From an uncultured Clostridium sp. (GTDB lineage: Bacteria; Bacillota; Clostridia; Lachnospirales; Lachnospiraceae), in the NCBI RefSeq assembly GCF_900547735.1, contig NZ_URHZ01000088.1:1-21594 (forward strand): DNA of 21,594 nucleotides, read 5' to 3'. The notes beneath the pieces were generated by a model. It was not told the DNA's origin. It made no database searches and was given only the letters and a program-made list of their open reading frames with translations. The translations under genes were made by a program, and so were the position numbers. Positions 1 through 6,474 of this stretch are shown in pieces (positions within the stretch are counted from its first letter, which is position 1; every line of letters begins with the position of its first letter).

Positions 1-219
1 CGGACACTAACCTCGAAAAAACCTCGGTAAGTGCCGATGAACTCCCAGGTTCCCTTCGGAATCTTTTTCTCCCGGATTCCCCACGGGAAGGTTATAACCG
101 GGACTGAAGACGCGAAGGTTGTCGCCATCCCGAACCCCGGCCTGCGGCCGCTGATCTGTTCTATTCCTTTAAGTGGGAACGGTATTGTCGCTACCACTAC
201 GTTTCTTCGGATACCCGAA
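1..219 (+). repeat. Structured repeat element, copy 1 (5' part missing)
   Basis: This is the 3' portion of the ~340 nt element seen whole at 3276-3606. The window opens at the apical stem: CGG 1-3 with CCG 34-36, CACT 5-8 with AGTG 30-33, an A9.A29 mismatch, and ACC 10-12 with GGT 26-28. The right strands of the long stem follow (GGAATC near 58-63, ATTCCCC near 76-82), then the conserved segment CCGGGACTGAAGAC (99-112) and a tail from CTGAT (151). Tail hairpins are GTTC/GAAC (about 159-180) and GGTA 181-184 with TACC 192-195. A further perfect hairpin TTCGG/CCGAA lies at 206-219. The left strands of all outer stems would lie outside the window. Seen directly; that it acts as RNA is inference. 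Confidence 0.75.
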
Positions 220-410
220 TGACGTCTCATTTTCAGTTTGTACTTTTTAAAAATTTAAATTATATTTTTCTTAGACTACCTGTTATAATGGTTATCTTTT
301 AATCTAATTCTACCTTTAATCTGGTTTCAGTTTCACTTCACTCTCAATTTAAATACAATTATTATAGCAATTTAATCTAAAATGCCGCTGGAATGTGAAA
401 GGGACACAAC

Positions 411-755
411 TCTATTGTGGCCGCGACACTACCTTCCTCTAACTTGACGAAAGAGACAATCAGCCCTGCAGATGACGGACGGGGCGATACCCTTCGCTGA
501 GTCTTCAGTCCCGTCGACAACCTGCCCGGGGAAGGAAGGAGAAAAGATTCCGAAGGGGACATTGGAGCCCACCGGTGCTTAGACGGCGTTCTTTGACGTC
601 TTAGCATCCGTTGTGCGCTCCACAAGCGAAAGCGGGTCCCCGTAGGAATCTTTTCTCCTGGATTCCCCCTCGCCACACCCTTCAAACCGGGACTGAAAAC
701 TCATATACACCCTCCCACTCCCCCGTCCGCCCTCTTTCAGAGGCGTCCTCGCATC
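411..755 (-). repeat. Structured repeat element, copy 2 (complete)
   Basis: This is a complete copy reading on minus, directly behind the aspartase stop codon. Its fold is the clearest of the four. The outer stem pairs 477-484 with 721-728, and a 13 bp stem pairs 501-513 with 688-700. A perfect 14 bp stem pairs 538-551 with 645-658, then a 3x3 loop, 555-560 with 636-641, and 563-568 with 617-622. The apical stem is 573-610 with a conserved A.A mismatch (580/602 on the RNA strand). Near its 5' end CGCC...GGCG (728-745) can form a small hairpin. The tail carries a CTCT/AGAG hairpin and ends with CACAA/TTGTG around 404-418. Orientation is set by the conserved tail and by matching copies 3 and 4. 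No protein of its own is evident. Confidence 0.8.
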
Positions 756-760
756 TCAAC

Positions 761-2182
761 TTACCTCACCATCTCTTTCCCCAGAATCCCCGGCTCCGTC
801 ATGGTATATGGATTGAGCACCGTATTAAGCTGCTCCTCATCCAGAAGATTTTTTTCCAGGATCAGCTCTCTCACCGACTTATTTGTTTTCAGCGCCTCTT
901 TTGCGATATCGGCGGCTTTCTCATATCCCACATAGGGGCAGATTGCCGTTATAATTCCAATGCTGTTGTTGACCATGTTTTTGCAGTGTTCCTCATTGGC
1001 CGTTATTCCGGTAATGCAGTTGTCTACAAATGTCTTTACCGCGCATGTGAGTGTCTCGATGGATTGGAACAGGTTGTAGAAGATAATCGGTTCAAAGGCA
1101 TTGAGTTCCAACTGGCCCGCTTCGGCCGCCATGGTAATGGTCATGTCGTTTCCTATGATGTTGAATGCAACCTGGTTCATAACCTCAGGAATAACCGGAT
1201 TGATTTTTCCCGGCATTATGGAGGAACCGTTCTGTTTTGCCGGAAGGTTTATCTCTCCAAAACCGGTTCTCGGGCCTGAGGACATCAGCCTTAAGTCGTT
1301 GGATATTTTGGACAGGTTCACAGCGCAGGTCTTTACGATTCCGGAAACGGATGCATAACTGTCCAGGTTTTGTGTGGCATCGATCAAATCATAGGACTGC
1401 ACCAGATCCTGGCCCGACAGTGTTGAGGTGTTTTTTACTACCCTTTGGAAATACTGTACATCCGCATTCAGTCCTGTTCCGATTGCCGTTCCACCCAGGT
1501 TTAAGCACTTGATTTCTTCCTTTGCCGCCTCAAACCGCTTGATATCACGTTTGATTGCCGTGCTGTATGCATGGAATTCCTGGCCTAGGCGGATCGGAAC
1601 CGCATCCTGAAGCTGCGTTCTTCCCATTTTTATTACATGATCAAATTCATATGCTTTTTTTGTCAGAGCCTGATCCAGGCGGATAAGCTGTTCATGGGCA
1701 TTATCCAGCAGCTTGAGTGTCGCCATTTTTCCGCAGGAGGGGAATACATCGTTTGTTGACTGGCCAAAGTTTACATGGTCGTTGGGATTTACAATGGAAT
1801 AGTCACCTTTTTTGCCTCCCAGTATTTCTATGGCGCGGTTTGCGATTACCTCATTCGCATTCATGTTAAGGGATGTACCGGCTCCTCCCTGGATTGGATC
1901 TACGATAAACTGATCGTGGAGTTTCCCGGCTATAATCTCGTCGCAGGCTTTTACGATGGCATCCGTACGCTTTTTATCAAGTTCACCCACTTCATAGTTG
2001 GTGATGGCCGCCGCTTTTTTAATCTGGGCAACACTGTTAATCAGTTCAGGCTGCATTTTTAAACCCGTTATGTAAAAATTCTCATAGGCGCGCAGTGTCT
2101 GTACTCCGTAATAAGCATCCGCCGGAACCTCTTTTATCCCTATCGAATCATGCTCAATCCTGTACTCCCTCTTCTCTTCCAT
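761..2182 (-). CDS. aspA: Aspartate ammonia-lyase (aspartase)
   Basis: The enzyme reversibly deaminates L-aspartate to fumarate and ammonia in the cytoplasm as a homotetramer. The 473-residue protein has the usual length and the three conserved blocks of the fumarase/aspartase superfamily: GTSLNMN at 102-108, STNDVFPS at 142-149, and the signature loop GSSIMPGKINPV at 319-330, which carries the catalytic serine. GRTQLQDA at 187-194 also matches. The start is supported by GGAGGAG eight bases upstream. The gene is transcribed divergently from the LysR regulator at 2346, and structured element copy 2 follows its stop within about 6 nt. Together with the beta-aspartyl dipeptidase at 5270 it would drain peptide-derived aspartate into fumarate. 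Fumarases share the fold, but the motif details favour aspartase. Confidence 0.93.
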   Translation of the reverse strand: MEEKREYRIEHDSIGIKEVPADAYYGVQTLRAYENFYITGLKMQPELINSVAQIKKAAAITNYEVGELDKKRTDAIVKACDEIIAGKLHDQFIVDPIQGGAGTSLNMNANEVIANRAIEILGGKKGDYSIVNPNDHVNFGQSTNDVFPSCGKMATLKLLDNAHEQLIRLDQALTKKAYEFDHVIKMGRTQLQDAVPIRLGQEFHAYSTAIKRDIKRFEAAKEEIKCLNLGGTAIGTGLNADVQYFQRVVKNTSTLSGQDLVQSYDLIDATQNLDSYASVSGIVKTCAVNLSKISNDLRLMSSGPRTGFGEINLPAKQNGSSIMPGKINPVIPEVMNQVAFNIIGNDMTITMAAEAGQLELNAFEPIIFYNLFQSIETLTCAVKTFVDNCITGITANEEHCKNMVNNSIGIITAICPYVGYEKAADIAKEALKTNKSVRELILEKNLLDEEQLNTVLNPYTMTEPGILGKEMVR

Positions 2183-2246
2183 TTCTGGTGCTCCTCCTCT
2201 TTTTTCACTCTGTTTATGTAAGTTGATGCCTCATCGGCTTGATTTC

Positions 2247-2252
2247 ATTATA
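2247..2252 (-). promoter_or_regulatory. Putative -10 of the aspA promoter
   Basis: A TATAAT hexamer on minus lies 65 bp upstream of the aspartase start. No good -35 is present at 16-18 bp, which would fit a promoter needing an activator such as the divergent LysR protein. This is inference from position. Confidence 0.4.
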
Positions 2253-2297
2253 GTTTTACACTACAATAGAAGCTAATACTTATAGTAATATATTTAT

Positions 2298-2315
2298 TAT
2301 AGACATTTATCTATA
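2298..2315. promoter_or_regulatory. Inverted repeat, likely LysR-type operator
   Basis: TATAGA-N6-TCTATA is a perfect inverted repeat lying between the divergent aspA and LysR genes, about 30 bp upstream of the regulator start. LysR proteins commonly bind a T-N11-A palindrome in such intergenic regions and control both genes. A second short palindrome, TACT-TAT-AGTA, lies nearby at about 2277-2287. Assignment to this regulator is inference. Confidence 0.45.
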
Positions 2316-2345
2316 GTATGGAGATAAAAAGTATGGAGGTTAAAT

Positions 2346-3275
2346 ATGTTTCAGGGAATGGATTATGTTTATGAAGTATATAAAGAAATGAATTTTTCGA
2401 AAGCTGCAAAAAATTTGTATATTTCCCAGCCGTCTTTAAGCGCAGCGGTTAAAAAAGTGGAGACGCGTCTTGGATTTCCCATTTTTGATCGAAGCACGAC
2501 GCCGATTCAGCTCACGGAGTTTGGAAAGGAATATATTAAAGCCATTGAGGTTATCATGGACGTGGAAAATGGCTTTAATAATTTTGTCAATGATGTCAAT
2601 GAGTTGAAAAGCGGATCAATCTCCATTGGAGGAACGAATCTCTTTGCCTCCTACATACTTCCCCCGCTTCTCTCCGGATTTACGGAAAAATATCCATTTG
2701 TGGATGTTAATCTGGTAGAGGCCAGCACAAGTGAATTGACTGAAAAGCTTTTTTCAGGCAGCCTGGATTTGATCATTGATAATAATTTTATGGATTCTTC
2801 TATTTATGAAAAGGTATTTTTCTGTGAGGAACATTTGATTTTGACGGTTCCTAAGGCCTTTTCCTCCAATGAAAAAGCAATATATTACAGGATGGATCTG
2901 AAGGATATCAAATCCGGCCGCCATCTGGAACCCGATTTTCCCGTTGTGCCGCTTGATTTTTTCAGGGATGAACCGTTTCTTTTTTTGAAATCCGGCAACG
3001 ATACCAGAATCAGGGCGGATAAGATTTGTCATAACAGCCGGTTTACACCAAAGATAAAGCTGAAGCTGGATCAGCAGATTACGGCTTATAATCTTTCTTC
3101 TTATGGGATGGGGATTTCTTTTACCGGAGATATACTGCTCAGTCATATTTATGAGAATGATAATCTGGTCTATTATAAGCTGGATAACCGGGATGCTACG
3201 AGGGATGTGAATTTTTATTATAAGAGGAACCGGTATATGACGAGGACGGTAAGGGAGTTTTTGCAGTTGAATTAG
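2346..3275 (+). CDS. LysR-family transcriptional regulator
   Basis: This is a 309-residue DNA-binding regulator of LysR length. The N-terminal winged helix-turn-helix spans about residues 1-62, with the typical pattern FSKAAKNLYISQPSLSAAVK followed by an E-x-x-L-G-x-x-(I/L)-F-x-R segment (here ETRLGFPIFDR). A linker helix follows, then the periplasmic-binding-protein-like effector domain from about residue 90. The start is supported by GGAGG six bases upstream of ATG. It is divergent from aspA, so it most likely controls the aspartase gene and itself; the effector (aspartate, fumarate or another acid) cannot be read from the sequence. Structured element copy 3 begins on the base after its stop codon. 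Confidence 0.9.
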   Translation: MFQGMDYVYEVYKEMNFSKAAKNLYISQPSLSAAVKKVETRLGFPIFDRSTTPIQLTEFGKEYIKAIEVIMDVENGFNNFVNDVNELKSGSISIGGTNLFASYILPPLLSGFTEKYPFVDVNLVEASTSELTEKLFSGSLDLIIDNNFMDSSIYEKVFFCEEHLILTVPKAFSSNEKAIYYRMDLKDIKSGRHLEPDFPVVPLDFFRDEPFLFLKSGNDTRIRADKICHNSRFTPKIKLKLDQQITAYNLSSYGMGISFTGDILLSHIYENDNLVYYKLDNRDATRDVNFYYKRNRYMTRTVREFLQLN

Positions 3276-3606
3276 GAGGACGCGGTCTTTGAGAAACGGA
3301 GTGGGGTGGGTAGGTTTTGAGTCATCAGTCCCGGGGGAGGGGTCGTGAGGGGGGAATCCGGGCAGAAAAAATTTCCTCCGGGAACCGCTCCCGCTGGTGG
3401 AGTGCATAACGGTCACTAACCTCGTATAATACCTCGGTAAGTGCCGATGGACTCCAATGTTCCCTGCGGAAAAGTTTTCTCCCTCCTTCCCCGGGAAGTC
3501 TTTAATCGGGACTGATGACGCGTAGGTTGTCGCCATTCCGTTGCCCTGCAAGAATCCGCTGATTGTCCTGATAATTCAATGAGGGTGGTATTGTGGCAGC
3601 CACTAC
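3276..3606 (+). repeat. Structured repeat element, copy 3 (complete)
   Basis: This complete copy starts immediately after the LysR stop codon. The outer stem pairs 3295-3304 with 3533-3542 (one G.T). A perfect 13 bp stem pairs 3321-3333 with 3507-3519. Inner stems are AGAAAA 3364-3369 with 3475-3480, TTTCC 3372-3376 with GGAAA 3468-3472, GGGAAC 3380-3385 with GTTCCC 3459-3464, and TGGAGT 3398-3403 with ACTCCA 3451-3456. The apical stem is 3410-3446 with the A3418.A3439 mismatch. The tail from CTGATT (3559) has a CCT/AGG hairpin and GTGGT/GCCAC (3585-3603), then a T-rich stretch (3607-3613) that could end a transcript. Relative to copy 2, many paired positions change on both sides. Confidence 0.8.
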
Positions 3607-3872
3607 TTTTTTATTATCCTTTTTGCTGACTTTTCGATGAAATTTCCAATACTGAATTGGTTGTTTTTAGCCATGTATGGTTAAAATTTGCCTGCATATA
3701 ATAACAAGTCGGTCGTTACACCACTCTATTTTTTATTGCCCAAAACCAAGATAACGCCTCATTAGTTGGCGTAACTTTTCAAAGCGTGGCCCTGAAACCC
3801 GCATGAAAAGGGAATTTCCTCATATGTCGGTTTTTCATAGCACTACTTTTCAACAGGTGGTTTGGTACAGTC
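3607..3872. other. Gene-free AT-rich stretch
   Basis: I see no convincing gene here. The stretch begins with a T-run behind structured element copy 3. ACGCC/GGCGT around 3754-3772 can form a weak hairpin. A 19-codon frame on minus (3779-3838) lacks a ribosome binding site and was not called. It probably includes the boundary between native sequence and the acquired GNAT cassette. Confidence 0.5.
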
Positions 3873-4051
3873 GGGCACCATTTGGGCACCACAAGCCTTT
3901 CTTTCCAACTGGTAAAAGGACACATATGCGGAATGTTAGAAACCTGTTTTTTTGAGGGTACAGGTATACGTTATCTTGCTTGCTATCTTCTGACCGCTGG
4001 AATAGGGATATACGCTCCATTCCGATGGTCTAAATGTCCGGTTATACACCA

Positions 4052-4192
4052 GCGTCCAACGGACGCACAGCCGCCCCGACAGGGGCGTTCATATGGAGAT
4101 TGGGTCTGAGCTCCCAACAAGCGGATTTCCTCAATTTGAGTGGTACACAAATTGAGGAGATCGTATGAGTGTGTACACTCATACCCTGCTTG
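4052..4192. promoter_or_regulatory. Cluster of perfect hairpins
   Basis: Four perfect inverted repeats follow each other: GCGTCC/GGACGC (4052-4066), CGCCCC/GGGGCG (4072-4087), an 11 bp arm pair TCCTCAATTTG/CAAATTGAGGA (4128-4158), and ATGAGTGT/ACACTCAT (4165-4182). The last two are enclosed by CAAGC 4118-4122 and GCTTG 4188-4192. Such clusters occur in transfer origins, recombination sites and leader attenuators of mobile elements. I cannot tell which applies, and no open frame across it is convincing. Confidence 0.5.
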
Positions 4193-4257
4193 CGGCTATT
4201 GAAAACACTAAATGAGACATATGCCTTACACCAAATAAAGCGTACTACACCAAATGC

Positions 4258-4815
4258 TCATTTTGTTTGTTTCCATTCATCTCGTATAATTGCATATAAA
4301 GTACAATCTTGAAAACCATCACGAATTTTATAGTAGTGACGCAAAAGGCCTTCATTACTCATTCCAACCTTTTCCATAACTTTTGAAGAAGCAAGATTGT
4401 TTACCGCGTTGTATGAATCAATTCGTTCAACATCAGTATTTTCAAACATATAATCTATAACAGCTTGTGCTGCTTCGCTAGTATACCCTTGCCTCCACCA
4501 ACGACTACCAATTTTATAACCTAATTCTGCCTTACAATCATATTCTGATGTTATGGTAATACCAATTGAACCAATCATTTCTCCGTCTTTTAGATAGATT
4601 CCCCAGTAATAAGTGGAATCTGATTGATAGTTTTCAACCCACATTTGAATCATGTTTATTGTGTCATCTATTGTTTTATGTGAGTCCCATCTCAAAAATC
4701 GAGTAACTTCATTATCGCTTGTCCAATTGCAAAACATCATTTCAGCATCAGCAAGTTCGAGTTTCCGCAATATCAATCGCATCGTTTGTATTACTTGTGT
4801 TCCTACATGTTTCAT
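4258..4815 (-). CDS. GNAT-family N-acetyltransferase (RimJ/RimL-like)
   Basis: This 185-residue cytoplasmic enzyme would transfer an acetyl group from acetyl-CoA to an amino group; the substrate is unknown. It opens with the RimJ/RimL-type entry (TMRLILRKLELADAE, about 11-25). It also has the acetyl-CoA-binding signature RQGYTSEA at 108-115 and the late block NLASSKVMEKVGM at 140-152, typical of the Acetyltransf_3 group. AGGAGG lies 12 bases upstream of ATG, with a TATAAT-like sequence just before it. The gene is AT-rich compared with its neighbours and sits alone between the GGGCACCA pairs, which suggests acquisition by transfer. It could acetylate a ribosomal protein, another protein or a small molecule; an antibiotic-modifying role cannot be claimed from sequence. 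Confidence 0.85.
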   Translation of the reverse strand: MKHVGTQVIQTMRLILRKLELADAEMMFCNWTSDNEVTRFLRWDSHKTIDDTINMIQMWVENYQSDSTYYWGIYLKDGEMIGSIGITITSEYDCKAELGYKIGSRWWRQGYTSEAAQAVIDYMFENTDVERIDSYNAVNNLASSKVMEKVGMSNEGLLRHYYKIRDGFQDCTLYAIIRDEWKQTK

Positions 4816-5185
4816 ATATTTATCGCACCTCCTATTATATAAATAGCTGCTTGTCGTCTTATTTGAGTAAGATGCATGAACCCTTAATACTTAATTTCAT
4901 TTTATAATTTCAAGGCGGGTCTGTCAAATGTAGATGTATTGTTTCAAAACTTCTCACAAGCTGTTATTTTATTTGGGCACCAATCGGGCACCATTTTACT
5001 GTCTTGTTCATATGCCTACATTGCGGTAAATCCTGTATTCATGCACATTTCCGGAATAATTGATAACTAAAACATACTGATATCTACACTATTTTTTATA
5101 GTTTCATCTTCTGCTTTTTATTTTTTCTCGTGTTTTCAATGGTTTTATTGATTTTTTCTATTTTCTTTTTCCCATTTTAAAATTT
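4816..5185. other. Gene-free AT-rich stretch upstream of iadA
   Basis: This holds the leader of the minus-strand GNAT gene, the right-hand GGGCACCA pair (4975-4993) and then about 190 bp of AT-rich DNA before the -24/-12 promoter. The latter part would be where the sigma-54 activator binds. The only palindrome noted is TTCCGGAA near 5048. No gene is seen. Confidence 0.5.
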
Positions 5186-5200
5186 GGCATGGAAAATGCT
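5184..5200 (+). promoter_or_regulatory. Sigma-54 (-24/-12) promoter of iadA-yfcC
   Basis: TTGGCATGGAAAATGCT matches the sigma-54 consensus (YTGGCACG-N4-TTGCW) at all but two defined positions. GG at 5186-5187 and GC at 5198-5199 are separated by exactly ten bases. Transcription would start near 5210, upstream of the ribosome binding site at 5254-5258. A sigma-54-dependent activator gene lies two genes downstream. Confidence 0.65.
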
Positions 5201-5269
5201 TATATATATGGCATTGGTAACTTGTGGAAGGTCTTGAGGCCGTTTTTGTTGAAGGAGGTATTGGATACA

Positions 5270-6436
5270 GTGCTTTTGATTAGAAATGCGAAGGTTTATA
5301 GTCCGGATTTTCTGGGTGTGAGGGATGTGTTTGTTGCCGGAGGGAAGATTTGTTGTGTTAGGGAGAGGATTGATGTGGAGGATTGTCTGCCGGTGGAGGT
5401 GATCGATGGGAAGGGTTGTGTGCTTCTTCCCGGGTTTATTGATAATCATGTTCATATTCTGGGAGGCGGGGGTGAAGGGGGATACAGGACCAGGACGCCT
5501 GAGCTTTCTCTCTCTACTATGATTGAGGCCGGGGTGACAACCGTGGTTGGCTGTATCGGCACCGACGGAGTGACCAGGAGGATGGAGAATCTGGTTGCCA
5601 AGGCTAAGGGATTAAAGGAGGAAGGAGTCAGTTGTTTTATTTATACCGGTTCTTATGATGTTCCCGTCCGGACGCTTTTGGGGGATATCCGCACCGATAT
5701 GCTGATGATTGAGGAAGTAATTGGGGTTGGTGAGATTGCCGTAGCCGATCACCGTTCTTCTCTTCCTACGTTTGAAGAACTGGCCAGAATTTTGTCGGAC
5801 GCCAGAGTTGGCGGGATGCTGTCGGGCAAGGCGGGTATTGTCAATGTCCACCTTGGGGACGGCTCTCAGATGCTGGATTTGCTGGAAGAGATTAAGGATA
5901 AAACGCCGCTTCCCACGTATCATTTTGTACCGACCCATATGAACCGGAATCCCGAACTGTTTGAAAGAGGGATAACCTATGCTAAAAATGGAGGTAATGT
6001 TGATTTTACCACCAGCAGTTTTACTGCATTTACCGATCTGGGGGAAATTAAATGCAGTAAGTCGCTGCGGAGAATGCTGGATGCCGGGGTTCCGGTGGAA
6101 CGTATGACATTTTCCTCGGACGGTCAGGGTTCTCTCCCGGTATTTAACAATGCCGGTGAAATGACGGGACTGCAGGTGGGTAAGATGAATTCTCTTTTTG
6201 CGGAAGTGAAGGATGCCGTCATGGAAGAGAATATTCCTCTTGAAACGGCTGTCCGCGTCATCACATCCAATGACGCCGATCTGCTTAAACTGCCGCAGAA
6301 AGGCAGGATCAGGGAAGGGAATGACGCTGATCTTGTTCTGGCGGACGAGAATTCACTTGCTATCCGAACCGTCATCAGCCTGGGGCAGGTTATGATGCGT
6401 GACGGAGAAATCGTTGTAAAAGGTACATTTGAATAA
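5270..6436 (+). CDS. iadA: Beta-aspartyl dipeptidase (isoaspartyl dipeptidase)
   Basis: This amidohydrolase cleaves beta-aspartyl dipeptides, releasing aspartate. The protein (388 residues from the GTG start) aligns along its whole length with E. coli IadA (390). Visible active-site features are NHVHILGGGGE (first two metal ligands and the glutamate), GSYDVP (tyrosine), NVHLGD (third histidine), THMNRN (fourth histidine and arginine), and SSDGQGS (catalytic aspartate). The lysine that is carbamylated in E. coli (K162) is Glu here, in GEIAVADHR. The GTG at 5270 is chosen because AGGAGG lies 11 bases upstream and homology begins there; TTG at 5261 is too close. The upstream ATG at 5189 lies inside the sigma-54 promoter, so it cannot be used by that transcript. 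It forms an operon with the carrier 38 bp downstream. Confidence 0.9.
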   Translation: MLLIRNAKVYSPDFLGVRDVFVAGGKICCVRERIDVEDCLPVEVIDGKGCVLLPGFIDNHVHILGGGGEGGYRTRTPELSLSTMIEAGVTTVVGCIGTDGVTRRMENLVAKAKGLKEEGVSCFIYTGSYDVPVRTLLGDIRTDMLMIEEVIGVGEIAVADHRSSLPTFEELARILSDARVGGMLSGKAGIVNVHLGDGSQMLDLLEEIKDKTPLPTYHFVPTHMNRNPELFERGITYAKNGGNVDFTTSSFTAFTDLGEIKCSKSLRRMLDAGVPVERMTFSSDGQGSLPVFNNAGEMTGLQVGKMNSLFAEVKDAVMEENIPLETAVRVITSNDADLLKLPQKGRIREGNDADLVLADENSLAIRTVISLGQVMMRDGEIVVKGTFE

Positions 6437-6474
6437 ATATAAAATCTATATGATGAAGCTTATGGAGGTTAGGT

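Larger units (their letters stand above)
3873..4993. mobile_element. Putative integrated cassette bounded by GGGCACCA pairs
   Basis: Two pairs of the octamer GGGCACCA, each pair spaced 11 bp start to start, occur in the same orientation at 3873-3880/3884-3891 and 4975-4982/4986-4993. Between them lie a cluster of strong hairpins (4052-4192) and a single GNAT gene whose AT-rich composition differs from the neighbouring host genes. Octamers repeated at one helical turn resemble arm-type binding sites of tyrosine recombinases, so a remnant of an integrative or mobilizable element is plausible. No integrase, relaxase or clear target duplication is visible, and the true ends are uncertain. Confidence 0.4.

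Noticed and set aside
377..685. Open frame inside structured element copy 2
   Set aside because: The frame is not kept in copies 1, 3 or 4, where helices rather than codons are conserved.
611..1279. Open frame on plus across copy 2 and the end of aspA
   Set aside because: It is antisense to aspartase and runs through the structured element; no ribosome binding site or family resemblance.
2754..3551. Long open frame on minus opposite the LysR gene and element copy 3
   Set aside because: It is antisense to a clear LysR gene with a good ribosome binding site, and its translation resembles no family and is of shadow-like composition.
1..3606. CRISPR array suggested by repeated blocks
   Set aside because: Units are ~340 nt, few, in both orientations and without regular spacers.
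3276..3606. Group II intron or classical MITE as identity of the element
   Set aside because: No GUGYG 5' end, no domain V hairpin, no intron-encoded protein, no terminal inverted repeats at the extreme ends and no target duplications seen. A remote relation cannot be excluded without a search.
3779..3838. 19-codon frame on minus that could be a leader peptide
   Set aside because: No Shine-Dalgarno sequence and no gene directly downstream to regulate.
3882..4109. 75-codon frame at the left of the GNAT cassette
   Set aside because: It runs through the recombinase-like motif and two hairpins, has no ribosome binding site and no recognisable domain.
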